From Candidatus Thorarchaeota archaeon (GTDB lineage Archaea > Asgardarchaeota > Thorarchaeia > Thorarchaeales > Thorarchaeaceae), in contig SDOA01000035.1 of the NCBI GenBank assembly GCA_004524595.1, forward strand, positions 1 through 34,523: a DNA stretch of 34,523 nt. Reading direction: 5' to 3'. A program made the translations under genes and the position numbers. The notes below the pieces were generated by a model that was given only the letters and a program-made list of their open reading frames with translations, made no database searches and was not told where the DNA came from. Shown piece after piece: positions 14,673 to 23,600 of this stretch. Position 1 is the first letter of the stretch; the number at the start of each line of letters is the position of its first letter.

Positions 14673-15458
14673 TTATCGAGTTTCAGCAGCTATCGCAGCG
14701 GCAGCGGCAGCAGGATCAGGAGCATCGATGATTGAACGTGCTGCAATAACAAAATTTGCTCCAGCGTCAATTGCTTCCTTTGCACTACCACCCTGAGCTC
14801 CTACGCCAGGACAGATGATTGGTATCTCCTCTCCTAACACTGACCGTATCTCGGTGATCTTCTCAGGATGTGTTGCTCCGACAATGACACCATCCACATC
14901 CCATAACCTGGACTGCCGTGCAAAACGCATGTATAGAGGTTCAGCCTTCTTGATCTTATCATCAGGAGCAATAGTGAGACCATATCCATCTCTTGCACCC
15001 GGATGAGACATATAACATAGAGTGATTATGCCACGTTTTCGATTCAGTGCAACCTCGAAGACCGTATCAAGACCGCCCTCCATTCCGATAAAGGGATTGA
15101 CAATCATGGCATCAAATCCTGCATCAAAATAGTACTTTGCAATAACTTTGTTCGTATTTCCTACATCGTTTAGTTTGCAGTCAATAATCGCTGTAACGCC
15201 CTCATCATGAATCTTGTCAATTATTCGAGGAATTCCATCAGCAATCCCAAGAGGGAGAACAAGATGTCTATTAATCTTAAAGGCAACGGCATGCTCAGCA
15301 GTCTGAGAGATCATCTTAATAGCTGCCTGTTCAATACGATCCTTCTCAGTCTTAATACCAATAGCATCCTTCCCTGCCAAATCAGCTACCATATCCAGAC
15401 CAATGATCAACTTGCTCTTACGGACGAAACTAGACGCGGTTAGCTTGCGTTTGTACAC
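14673..15458 (-). CDS. pyrF: Orotidine 5'-phosphate decarboxylase
   Basis: About 261 residues. The enzyme converts OMP to UMP, the last step of de novo pyrimidine synthesis. The catalytic D-x-K-x-x-D array appears as DCKLND (D96, K98, D101 in numbering from the GTG at 15467). The early KLIIGLD strand and the late phosphate-binding CPGVGAQGG loop also match the TIM-barrel family. GTG 15458 has an AAGGAG SD 8 nt upstream; GTG 15467 overlaps that SD and is less likely. The C-terminus is an Ala-rich helix (PAAAAAAIAAET). It resembles the longer PyrF type rather than the roughly 220-residue archaeal form. No other pyrimidine genes are in the window. Confidence 0.93.
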   Translation of the reverse strand: MYKRKLTASSFVRKSKLIIGLDMVADLAGKDAIGIKTEKDRIEQAAIKMISQTAEHAVAFKINRHLVLPLGIADGIPRIIDKIHDEGVTAIIDCKLNDVGNTNKVIAKYYFDAGFDAMIVNPFIGMEGGLDTVFEVALNRKRGIITLCYMSHPGARDGYGLTIAPDDKIKKAEPLYMRFARQSRLWDVDGVIVGATHPEKITEIRSVLGEEIPIICPGVGAQGGSAKEAIDAGANFVIAARSIIDAPDPAAAAAAIAAETR

Positions 15459-15615
15459 ACTACTCACTCCTTGCGCTCTGACAACTACTCGTTATACAAA
15501 ACGTGTAGATTTTAGTATATACTGCGTCCAAATAAATTATCGTTCTACAACGCAAACTTATATCAGACTCCTGAACTGTCAAAGATGGAGAGAAAAATTG
15601 AGCCCAGATTGGTTG

Positions 15616-16638
15616 ATGACAAGACTTGCCGTTGTACTCCTAGCTGTAGCTGGACCAATCTACTTCTTCTTACTGATGTTATTTATCCCACAGATGACAC
15701 CATTTGCTGATGAGGGCTTCAATTTTCTGTTCCATTATATTGCAGCTCCAATTGTCTTCTCAGTACCTTGGGTTGGGACCATCTACTATCAACGATATAG
15801 ACTAGCGAATACAATCCATATCATGGATGAAACAATAACTGTTGTCCCCTTACGATGGCGAATATTCTATGGTGCAAATGCAGCATTCATATTGATGGTC
15901 TTCATACTTCCATTGGCTTCTCCTGTCATAGCACTGATAGAGGGACTCATAGTTGCAGGACATGTCTTCTATCTTGTAGGCATTGGAAAGCTGGGTGGAG
16001 GAAAACTAGCAGCGGTCCTTGGAGTTCTTGTGGCACTTGCGTTGTGCATTCTTCCAGCAATAGTGATGATTGAATTTTTCCCAATGTACTTAGTACTTTG
16101 GGAGACCATCTTACAGACATGGACAGGATTCTGGCTCAATATAGCATATGGTGTGGCTCAATGCCTAGTCAATGCGCTTAGTTTTGGTGCTCCGGTCTAC
16201 TTCATCTATTTTGGAGCTCGAGAATATGATAAGGGTCTATACGGAGAGGTATACACAAAGACGCCAACGCATTGGATTAGACTAGGGGAGTTCATCATCT
16301 TTTTAGTATTCGTCATAATGTATCTGCCTCCCATCCCCACACCATTAGGATTCATTCCATTTCTTAATCTCTCTGACCTGTTTAACAGCTACATAAACTG
16401 GATTTCTTTGGGAATAGTTGTTATCATGGTACTGGTGAAGATGCTTCTCAAGGTAAAGGGAGACACGACCATGGGAGGAATATCAAACATATTCGTAATC
16501 GGGTTGTTCCTTATCGTTGAACTCTTTTTCAAGACAAACCTTCTACTCATTACATCAATAATCTGGCTTGCATTCATCATCTATGCAGGATTAGCTGCTG
16601 TAAGTTACCTACGGGCTTCGCCAAGAGAACTCTATTAA
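15616..16638 (+). CDS. Polytopic membrane protein of unknown function, about eight to nine helices
   Basis: About 340 residues from ATG 15616. A TTG at 15598 with a GGAG-type SD upstream is an equally good start, while the reading frame further upstream runs back over the pyrF promoter region and is not coding. Long hydrophobic segments alternate with short loops, for example VVLLAVAGPIYFFLLMLF and LGIVVIMVLVKMLL. One conserved-looking loop reads YFGAREYDKGLYGE. No transporter signature is recognised. A TATA-like TTATATCA (15558-15565) lies upstream. The stop codon overlaps that of the convergent gene at 16635. Confidence 0.72.
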   Translation: MTRLAVVLLAVAGPIYFFLLMLFIPQMTPFADEGFNFLFHYIAAPIVFSVPWVGTIYYQRYRLANTIHIMDETITVVPLRWRIFYGANAAFILMVFILPLASPVIALIEGLIVAGHVFYLVGIGKLGGGKLAAVLGVLVALALCILPAIVMIEFFPMYLVLWETILQTWTGFWLNIAYGVAQCLVNALSFGAPVYFIYFGAREYDKGLYGEVYTKTPTHWIRLGEFIIFLVFVIMYLPPIPTPLGFIPFLNLSDLFNSYINWISLGIVVIMVLVKMLLKVKGDTTMGGISNIFVIGLFLIVELFFKTNLLLITSIIWLAFIIYAGLAAVSYLRASPRELY

Positions 16639-16994
16639 ATATCTAGAATCTCTAATTTCTCTGCCAGTCGAATGATAGGAAGAAAGGCTGTCATTGGTTC
16701 AGAGTCAGCATACGAATCAACAATGGCAATTTTTTCCTTTGGTCTCGTTGAATATGAAAGATAGTTACCTTCAGGTGGTCCGTCACCCTCTGCGTGAACC
16801 CATAATGGTAACCCATAGTGCTCATAGTATCCATGATTTGAAATCAAAGTCCCGTAGATGTGTTTTCCCTTATGCTCAAAATAGAGCATACTTGCAGGTC
16901 GGTCTCTTTGTGACCAGGATACAAGCATTCTTGCTAAATCTGTCATAGACGCAAGTTTCAGATTAACTGGTGATCGTATATCGTTCTTGCTCAT
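16635..16994 (-). CDS. Small protein of unknown function
   Basis: 119 residues from ATG 16994; GTG/TTG starts at 17006-17009 would add up to five residues. Soluble, alpha/beta in look, with aromatic-rich stretches (GYYEHYGLPLW, GNYLSYS). No motif or family is recognised. It lies 75 nt downstream of the HerA-like gene on the same strand but has its own TATA-like CTTATAAG near 17029-17036, so it may be transcribed separately. Its stop overlaps that of the convergent membrane protein gene. Confidence 0.65.
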   Translation of the reverse strand: MSKNDIRSPVNLKLASMTDLARMLVSWSQRDRPASMLYFEHKGKHIYGTLISNHGYYEHYGLPLWVHAEGDGPPEGNYLSYSTRPKEKIAIVDSYADSEPMTAFLPIIRLAEKLEILDI

Positions 16995-17069
16995 TCTTAT
17001 GCGCACCAAAACAGACTTTGTTCATGTCCTTATAAGAGCAATCATTAGGAGATTTTGATGATAATCCAA

Positions 17070-19277
17070 CTATTTAGACGGTTGAAGTGCAGTCCTGATC
17101 TGGTCAGTCACAGAGACCACCTGTTTCCTATCGACCCCAACAATGACAATTGGAATACTCAAAAAGGTCCGACTTAATCCAACGGAAAAAGCGACTCGTA
17201 CACCTTTCTTTCTGAAACAGACAAAAGTGAATCCATCTTCATGAATCAGTTGGTCAAGAGCCAAACCGACTGAAGCTATTCCACCAGACACCCATGATAT
17301 GACTATTGATGCCTCACTATCTTGTTGTTCAATAGGAATGGTCTCCCTGAAATCTTTTTCAGAAGTGAATAGGAATTTATGTGGTGCTGGACTATAGAGT
17401 ATCTTTCTTGTTGTTGCCTTTGTAAGAAGTTCTTGTGATACTGGTCCAAAGTGTTTGACTAAGACCTTCGAGGGATCCACATCAGAATCCCTGACATATT
17501 GGATATCAGCTTTAAATCGTATCTCTTCAACTTCAGGAGATGTTTCGATTCGCGGAGCCGGTTCGTCTGTAATTGAGAATTCCTGACTTTGTCGTTCAAA
17601 TAGAGTCTGAACATATTCTCGCATCCAGCCATCAAGAACTTGCCAATCTTCTTTACTCAATTTAAGAGGTGGTCGTGGGACTTCTGGAAGTTCATCTTCA
17701 ATCGTTGCCTCAATGAGAGGGAGGTCCTGAATTCCTTCATCTTCATCAATTTCTGGTAGTTCTTCTTCTTCTTCTTGCTCTTCCACGTCTTCAGGAATTA
17801 ACAGCTTTACAGCTTCGAATAATCCAGATAGGCGGTCGGTTCCACCATGTTTTGATAACCTCGGACGAACTTGCATGATGAATCCGCGTTTATTCTCCGT
17901 TGCTTGGTCGAAGATAATTGCAGCACCTCGCGGTAGACTACTAATGAAGACCTTATCACGGAACTGATCAGGCAATACAGCAGGAGCTCTCTGTTGAAGA
18001 GCTCGAATATCATTATCATGAGAGAGTGAGTGTGAAACCATGATATCAGCTTGTGATATAGCGTCATCTGACACAGCAGAGGGTTGCTGGGTACATAGGA
18101 CAAGACTACAACCAAACCGCCTGCCTAACTTTGCATAACTGATAATAGCATCCTTTGCAGGTGTGTGACCACCTCGTGGAACTAATGTATGTGCCTCGTC
18201 AATGATGAGCCAAGTCGGAGGTAGTTCTTCACGTGCGCTCTCACCTTCATCAGTCCATGCCATTCGATAGGTCAGGACTTGCCTGCAGAGCATATTTGTG
18301 AGAATTGCTAGTACTGCCTCAGCATCAGAACCGAGGGGTGCAACATCGATGACTGTGATCTGTCCAGCAATGGCTAAATCTTGAGCACTTGTTCCACCAG
18401 GATGAAAGACTCCCATTCGGTCAGTTCGTTTAAGACGCTGGATAAGCGCCATCCTAGTCGAGGGTTGATACAACTCATCAATCGATGGGTTCTCTTCGAT
18501 ACATTGAATCATGTCCTTAATACTGAAGTCATGTTTGAGGACGACTCGATCCCCTGATTGAAGGGCGTATCCCTTTCGAACATTTTCAAGTACATCTCCA
18601 ATGAGGTTCTCCATGGCAGTGCTTAGAGTTCCTCCCTTTTCCAGCACATATCCCCAATCGGATACAGTCAATTCCTTAGGTCCTATGGATAATGGAAATA
18701 AGCGAGCTTTCTTCTTGACCTCATCAGGAAGCCCAACATATGTCCTACGAGGAATATAGACATTGATTGGAAATCCCTTTACATGGAGCTTCCACTTTTT
18801 GAGAAGGTCAGATTGATCATCATTGGGGTCAACCATCTGTCTGAATACATCAACCGTGTCTACAACAACTGTTGCCACCTCAATCTCTCGACGTTCCATG
18901 GCTAGAGCGAGCTCCTCTGCGATAATGCCCAACGTATAGCTCTTTCCGGAACCTCGTTTCCCAGCAACAAACATCACATGTGGACTCATAAGGTCTAGGT
19001 TGACAGGCATGCCCATTAGCGAGGTCAGAATATCATCGGAGGTCTCAGTTACACCACCAATCAATCCAAGACCCACATTTCTGAACTTCCTATGAAATGA
19101 GTCTGAGCGTCCCAAAACAACTCCGATATTGAGATCCACATGTAAGTCCAAAGAATCTGTCACGAGTGGATGATATGGTAATGCGGATTTGTGAATCAAG
19201 TCAACTGGCTTGTCCAGTTCTTGTGAATCATCGGGATTTTTTCTTTCAGGCGTGTCGGAATTCCCCGGTTCATTCAT
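17070..19277 (-). CDS. HerA-like ATPase with acidic linker and C-terminal domain
   Basis: 735 residues. Walker A is GKRGSGKS (106-113), Walker B is LIIDEAH (357-363), a sensor-like segment CTQQPSAVS starts at 395, and RRFG (386-389) could give the arginine finger. This is the FtsK/HerA superfamily of hexameric DNA or membrane-linked motor ATPases; HerA works with NurA nuclease in end resection, but no nurA is in the window. The N-terminal strand-rich stretch (about 42-95) may be a HAS-like barrel. A strongly acidic linker (about 490-530, EEQEEEEELPEIDEDEG) precedes an unrecognised C-terminal domain (about 560-735). The start is firm: AGGAGGT SD 7 nt before the ATG. It is divergent from trmI. 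Confidence 0.88.
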   Translation of the reverse strand: MNEPGNSDTPERKNPDDSQELDKPVDLIHKSALPYHPLVTDSLDLHVDLNIGVVLGRSDSFHRKFRNVGLGLIGGVTETSDDILTSLMGMPVNLDLMSPHVMFVAGKRGSGKSYTLGIIAEELALAMERREIEVATVVVDTVDVFRQMVDPNDDQSDLLKKWKLHVKGFPINVYIPRRTYVGLPDEVKKKARLFPLSIGPKELTVSDWGYVLEKGGTLSTAMENLIGDVLENVRKGYALQSGDRVVLKHDFSIKDMIQCIEENPSIDELYQPSTRMALIQRLKRTDRMGVFHPGGTSAQDLAIAGQITVIDVAPLGSDAEAVLAILTNMLCRQVLTYRMAWTDEGESAREELPPTWLIIDEAHTLVPRGGHTPAKDAIISYAKLGRRFGCSLVLCTQQPSAVSDDAISQADIMVSHSLSHDNDIRALQQRAPAVLPDQFRDKVFISSLPRGAAIIFDQATENKRGFIMQVRPRLSKHGGTDRLSGLFEAVKLLIPEDVEEQEEEEELPEIDEDEGIQDLPLIEATIEDELPEVPRPPLKLSKEDWQVLDGWMREYVQTLFERQSQEFSITDEPAPRIETSPEVEEIRFKADIQYVRDSDVDPSKVLVKHFGPVSQELLTKATTRKILYSPAPHKFLFTSEKDFRETIPIEQQDSEASIVISWVSGGIASVGLALDQLIHEDGFTFVCFRKKGVRVAFSVGLSRTFLSIPIVIVGVDRKQVVSVTDQIRTALQPSK

Positions 19278-19380
19278 CAGTATACCTCCTGACGATTCAA
19301 CAACAAGGTCGGATAAAGCTTTGTAGCAACGCGCCGTTCACTTAGCAAGACTCAAAACGAAACGAATTCAGAGTTGTATC

Positions 19381-20169
19381 ATGCAAGACCTCATTCAGGA
19401 TGGCGACTTTGTCTATATCTTCTTAGATGCTAAGAGGAATTGGATTCGCAGAGTAAAGGCAGGAGATAGTTTCCACTCAAACAAAGGACTCATCCCTTAT
19501 GATGATATCATAGGACACCCATTCGGAATAAAGATAGAGAGCCATTCAGGTATTACTTTCCAAATTCACAGACCTAGCCCCACTGATATTCAGATTGCTA
19601 TGGGAAGAAATACTCAAATTATCTATCCTAAAGATGCAGGTACTATTCTGGTTGAAACAGGGATAGGATCTGGTTCACGGGTAGTTGAATCAGGGACAGG
19701 TTCTGGAGCTTTGACAGGTATTCTTGCTAGAGCCGTAGGATCATCAGGTCATGTCTATACCTATGAGGTCCGTGAAGATATGTTCCTAGGAGCAAAAAAG
19801 AATCTGGAAAAATATGGTCTAAATGAGAATGTGACACAATATCATCAGGATATCCTTGATGGAATCAAAGAAGAGAATGTTGATGCAGTGGTTCTAGATC
19901 TAGCCACACCATGGGAACTCACTGATGAGGTTCATAGAGTGTTAAGACCCAGCCATAATCTAGCGAGCTATAGTCCAACTATAGAACAGGTCATGAAGAC
20001 ATGTAAGGCACTCTCCGAGGGGGGAAAATGGGGAATGATAAAGACCTTAGAAGTACTTGAGAGAGAGATCATGGTCCGTGAGAATAAGACTAGACCTACA
20101 ACTTGGATGGTTGCACATACAGGATACATGACATTTGCTAGAACTCTAGTTGATGAGAGCACGAAATAA
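19381..20169 (+). CDS. trmI: tRNA (adenine-N1)-methyltransferase, TrmI family
   Basis: 262 residues. It uses SAM to make m1A in the T loop of tRNA (position 58, or 57/58 in archaea). The N-terminal small beta domain leads to the family mark IIYPKDAGTILVETGIGSGS and SAM motif I VVESGTGSGALTG. The acidic end of strand 2 is YTYEVRE, motif IV is AVVLDLATPWE, and the later YSPTIEQV matches the family YxPTxxQV. Archaeal enzymes of this type act as tetramers. The ATG at 19381 is 103 nt from the divergent HerA-like start. No strong SD is seen, so the message may be leaderless. Confidence 0.94.
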   Translation: MQDLIQDGDFVYIFLDAKRNWIRRVKAGDSFHSNKGLIPYDDIIGHPFGIKIESHSGITFQIHRPSPTDIQIAMGRNTQIIYPKDAGTILVETGIGSGSRVVESGTGSGALTGILARAVGSSGHVYTYEVREDMFLGAKKNLEKYGLNENVTQYHQDILDGIKEENVDAVVLDLATPWELTDEVHRVLRPSHNLASYSPTIEQVMKTCKALSEGGKWGMIKTLEVLEREIMVRENKTRPTTWMVAHTGYMTFARTLVDESTK

Positions 20170-20251
20170 TGCCATATATAGAAATTTCAACTTAAAACAA
20201 ATCTTTAAATGGGGTAGTTCCCTCTCTTTTATTGTCGATTGTTGTCGACGG

Positions 20252-20635
20252 ATGATGGTGAAAATGACATATCGTCATAAGAGAGACCCCTGCATGAAGG
20301 AGTCCAAAGAGATTGTAGAGAATATCCTTCAAATGAAGAGCTCCGACTATGAGCTTGTAGACCATTCAGAAATCGTTAGCTCAAGAAAGACCATTCTTCT
20401 AAAGAGAGTAATTGATCGAGAGGTAAATGTTCTACCTCGTAGTGAGAGTGAGGCTAAAGAAACTCATGAAGAGAGAGGAACTGAAGAGGATTGCGTAACC
20501 ATTGAAGAGATGGACACGTACCAGCCATTCCAAGATTTGGACTTTGAAGTTTCTGAGGTAAAGGATTGTTTCGAGAAGAAGAAAAAGAGGAGAAATTACA
20601 TAGAATTTAGACCAGACTATTCAAAAATTGCATGA
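20252..20635 (+). CDS. Charged small protein of unknown function
   Basis: About 127 residues from ATG 20252; ATG 20255 and ATG 20264 are alternatives. The longer open frame back to 20150 would overlap trmI and the promoter and is rejected. A TATA-like CTTTAAAT (20203-20210) predicts a start near 20233. The protein is rich in Glu and Lys, with a basic cluster KKKKRRNYIEF near the C-terminus. No domain is recognised. Only 10 nt separate it from the winged-helix gene, so they form a two-gene unit. Confidence 0.65.
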   Translation: MMVKMTYRHKRDPCMKESKEIVENILQMKSSDYELVDHSEIVSSRKTILLKRVIDREVNVLPRSESEAKETHEERGTEEDCVTIEEMDTYQPFQDLDFEVSEVKDCFEKKKKRRNYIEFRPDYSKIA

Positions 20636-20645
20636 GGGGATATGA

Positions 20646-21023
20646 ATGTCAAAAAATCAAGACTTCGAGTCTTTGAAAAAAGAAGTCAGAGAGCTGAAAA
20701 AGACAGTCTACATGTTAAAAGACACCATTATTGAACTTACTAACCAGCTAGAGTCAAGTGGTGCTGGTTCACCTTTTGAAGGGGGTCAATACACTTTATT
20801 CCCAAATCGTTCAAACTGCTTGGAGGGTGATGTCAGTTGGAACCGACTTTTGAATGTTTTACAAGAATCAAATATGGGTCTCACAACTACCGAGCTTGCA
20901 GAGAAATGGGGTAAATCTCGAACTCGTACAAGTGAAGTATTGAACAAACTTGTTGGAGATGGCCATATCATCAAGTATAGAGATGGTCGATTGATACGAT
21001 TCAGGCTTGCTGAAGATGAGTGA
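20646..21023 (+). CDS. Coiled-coil plus winged-helix DNA-binding protein
   Basis: 125 residues. The first 40 form a leucine/valine heptad helix (ESLKKEVRELKKTVYMLKDT). After a short Gly/Ser-rich loop, residues 60-125 form a winged helix: LLNVLQESNMGLTTTELAEKWGKSRTRTSEVLNKLVGDG, with recognition-helix residues KSRTRTSE, then a wing HIIKYRDGRLIRFRL. This is the MarR/ArsR-like architecture of small archaeal regulators; coiled-coil dimerisation is inferred. A GAGGGG SD sits just before the ATG. It could regulate its own unit or the 774-residue gene downstream. Confidence 0.82.
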   Translation: MSKNQDFESLKKEVRELKKTVYMLKDTIIELTNQLESSGAGSPFEGGQYTLFPNRSNCLEGDVSWNRLLNVLQESNMGLTTTELAEKWGKSRTRTSEVLNKLVGDGHIIKYRDGRLIRFRLAEDE

Positions 21024-21038
21024 GAAGAATAGGCCAAC

Positions 21039-21052
21039 TTGTTCTTTTTCTT
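21039..21052 (+). terminator. T-rich tract after the winged-helix gene
   Basis: TTGTTCTTTTTCTT directly follows the winged-helix gene, with no strong hairpin. Archaeal transcription often ends at such T-rich tracts, so it is a plausible terminator of the two-gene unit. Confidence 0.35.
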
Positions 21053-21127
21053 AAGAGGTGTATTCGCAAAGTTTACATTCTAGTAGAATCTTGAGAGGGA
21101 GATATACGCGCCACTGAGGCTACATGA

Positions 21128-21149
21128 GTACTTTGTATCGCGTAAGTAC
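21128..21149. promoter_or_regulatory. Inverted repeat upstream of the 774-residue gene
   Basis: GTACTT (21128-21133) and AAGTAC (21144-21149) form a 6-bp inverted repeat with a 10-bp centre, about 60 bp before the TTG start at 21209. A further short palindromic stretch (TAAGTACGCTTA) overlaps its right arm. It may be a dimer binding site, perhaps for the neighbouring winged-helix protein. Evidence is symmetry and position only. Confidence 0.25.
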
Positions 21150-21208
21150 GCTTAAGTAATTGTTACACCTGTAAGCTATTGAGCCGTACTCATCAGGAGG
21201 ATTCATGA

Positions 21209-23533
21209 TTGGCAAATGTTCTACCAAGCTCGAAGAAGAAAAGCAAGGATGATACAGAGGATGTTCAGATTTATACTAGCTTGCTATTCGAGCTCAATCT
21301 CAAGGCTCAAGACGCAGTGAGAGATTTTGCGCTCCATGACATAGACGATAAGGAAGGATTAGAGAGAAATCGTATTGCTATGCATGATGCCTTTACCGAG
21401 CTCTATGATACCATAGCCTCCTTTAGCGAGCAGATCATGGTAGAGGAGTTTGACATTGCATACCTACGAAGCCGAGCAGCCCAAGCAGAGGGGGAAATTA
21501 AAGAACAGATTGAAAAAGCGCTTGAAGATCTTGCGGAACAGACTCAGAGAAATCTTGCAGATGTCTGGATGGCACGTGTCATGGCATGGTTACATCAAGC
21601 AGCTGCTGCAAGTGGACCGTTTGTCGAGCATGAACATGAAGACAAGCTTCGAAATGCTTCAAAATATCTTGCAAAAGTATACACGATGCTCGAGAGACCA
21701 TTTTCAGCAATTCCGCAGAAGGTAGATGGCACACAGAAACTTAGACGTGTTGCACTGGGGCTTCAAGCATATAAACTCATGAAAGAGTCATTAGAAGAGA
21801 ATGATGATGAACTCACATCCATCCTTGGTAAGAACATGACTGCCGAGGCAGAGTTCTATGATGAATTTCTTAACGAGTTGATTGGACAAGAGAGCACATT
21901 TCGTCAAGCATTCAATCCCTTTGATGAACTCATATGGCGGGACATTCTCAGCTCATTCATATTCGAGCAGGCCACAGACCTGTATATCGAAGCAATTCCC
22001 CTCTTTCAGAAGAAGAAAGATCTAAAGGACAAACTCAGCGCAATTCGTTCTTGGAAGAGTAATACAGCAGGGCTTAGCGAAGTCTATCTTGCCATGACCT
22101 ACACAGACATTGCAGATGCCCAGATGAGGGCAGGAAACCTTGAAGATGCCTCAAAACTATACATGGTCGCGTCAGATGCATTTGGACGTGCTGAGAAGTG
22201 CTTCAGGGAAGTAATAGCTCTTCAACCAAATGCCGAGCAATCAAGACTTGACAAAGAGCAAAGAAAGGCTCAGAGTCTCTTTTGTAGTGCTGAATCAACT
22301 GTTCAAGTTCTTACAGACTTGATCAGAATGAATAACAAGACTGAATCAAAAGAGGTCTTGAGGGAGATTTTCAAGAACTTGGAAAAAGCAGCAAAGCTTG
22401 CAAAGACAAGAGAATTATCTGGTGCAATTCAAGCAGATCTGAAGACTTACTCGTTTGTTGAGGACCTCTTAAAGAAAAAAGGTGACGATCTCAATGGAAT
22501 CATCGATCAGATTGAGTTTGCAAAAGACTTGAGAAAGACTGGACTCATCCAAGATATTTCTAAGGCTATGGACGAAGCCAACTCTTTGCTCACAAAGAAT
22601 CCTGGAGACTCGTTGGATTCGATACGTGAGGGTCTTGATTCACTTGGAATACTTCTCAGTCTTGAACTTGAAGATGACGAGGTTGGAAACCTAAGAAACA
22701 AGACCTTAGCACTTCTTAATAACATCAAATATGTGATTCAATTTCAGCTGAGCACGAAACTTGAACAGGGAGTCAAATTCATTCTCTCAAGAATTTTAGA
22801 GAATCTTCATGCTGAGGAGGCTGCATCATATTACAAGGTGATTGGAGAAGCCTCTACTGGAAGAGAACTAGCAGACCTAGGAAAGCTAGCTCTTGCAACG
22901 GCATTCGCATCAGAAGCCCAAATTTATTCCAGACAGTCTGATCAATGGGCATTTCGTGCACAGATTGAAAGACTGAATGTCTTCAGAGTACTTGAAGATG
23001 AGCTTGCCATGCTTGAAGAAGAGGATCCGTTAGAAGATACAATTCAGACACATAATGAGACCATTATCAAGATTAAACAGACGGTTGTTGCCTTCGAAGC
23101 AGCAGCAAATGAACTTGATAGTGTAAAAGAGAAGGATATTCGACTGAGAAATAATGTTGATGCTCAAGTAAAACAACTTCAGGGAGTAGTGATGAAGTAC
23201 AGAGGAGACCTCCTGAGATTGGAAGGAGCAAAAAGTGACTTCATAGCTGAATATATGTTCAGAAAAGGTGAGAAATCTAAAGCAAAGATTCATTATTCTG
23301 ATGCAAATGATCACCTCAGAGAAGCTGTAGGAAATTACACTACTGCAGCTCAAGTGTTCCAACAAGTTGGAGATGCTCAATCAGCACAAAATGTAGATGG
23401 TCGAGCAAAGACTGCAGACTTGCTTGCTAGAAGTATCTGGGACAATAGACAACGGATTGACCGAGATCAAGAGCCAACCCAAAAGGGCGATTCTGAGTTA
23501 GCCGCGCTCTATCTTGGAGCAGTGGGTCAATAA
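21209..23533 (+). CDS. Large all-helical protein of unknown function (TPR-like stretches)
   Basis: 774 residues, almost entirely helix-forming and charged, with no transmembrane segment, signal peptide or catalytic motif. The stretch around residues 295-345 (YTDIADAQMRAGNLEDASKL, then FGRAEKCFREVIALQP) resembles tetratricopeptide/SNAP-like helical hairpins. A similar hairpin recurs near the C-terminus (MFRKGEKSKAKIHYSDAND, AAQVFQQVGDAQSAQN). A scaffold or adaptor role is likely but the partner is unknown. The start is TTG: GGAGG at 21196-21200 is 8 nt upstream, while the ATG at 21205 is out of frame and too close to the SD. It is convergent with the ATP synthase subunit I gene. Confidence 0.82.
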   Translation: MANVLPSSKKKSKDDTEDVQIYTSLLFELNLKAQDAVRDFALHDIDDKEGLERNRIAMHDAFTELYDTIASFSEQIMVEEFDIAYLRSRAAQAEGEIKEQIEKALEDLAEQTQRNLADVWMARVMAWLHQAAAASGPFVEHEHEDKLRNASKYLAKVYTMLERPFSAIPQKVDGTQKLRRVALGLQAYKLMKESLEENDDELTSILGKNMTAEAEFYDEFLNELIGQESTFRQAFNPFDELIWRDILSSFIFEQATDLYIEAIPLFQKKKDLKDKLSAIRSWKSNTAGLSEVYLAMTYTDIADAQMRAGNLEDASKLYMVASDAFGRAEKCFREVIALQPNAEQSRLDKEQRKAQSLFCSAESTVQVLTDLIRMNNKTESKEVLREIFKNLEKAAKLAKTRELSGAIQADLKTYSFVEDLLKKKGDDLNGIIDQIEFAKDLRKTGLIQDISKAMDEANSLLTKNPGDSLDSIREGLDSLGILLSLELEDDEVGNLRNKTLALLNNIKYVIQFQLSTKLEQGVKFILSRILENLHAEEAASYYKVIGEASTGRELADLGKLALATAFASEAQIYSRQSDQWAFRAQIERLNVFRVLEDELAMLEEEDPLEDTIQTHNETIIKIKQTVVAFEAAANELDSVKEKDIRLRNNVDAQVKQLQGVVMKYRGDLLRLEGAKSDFIAEYMFRKGEKSKAKIHYSDANDHLREAVGNYTTAAQVFQQVGDAQSAQNVDGRAKTADLLARSIWDNRQRIDRDQEPTQKGDSELAALYLGAVGQ

Positions 23534-23600
23534 GTCTAATACTGACGTGTCGTATTGATCGAACAGACCTTTTCCATCTGCAACGGTATTCATATCCAGA

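Noticed and set aside
14695..14720. GCAGCGGCAGCGGCAGCAGG short-repeat stretch in pyrF
   Set aside because: It encodes the poly-alanine C-terminal helix of PyrF and is not a separate repeat element.
15403..15597. Long N-terminal extension of the membrane protein at 15616
   Set aside because: It would overlap the 5' end of pyrF and its promoter on the other strand; residues are not membrane-like and the SD/TATA evidence points to 15598-15616.
20150..20251. N-terminal extension of the charged small protein back into trmI
   Set aside because: It overlaps the trmI end and a TATA-like box; the added residues look like translated non-coding sequence.
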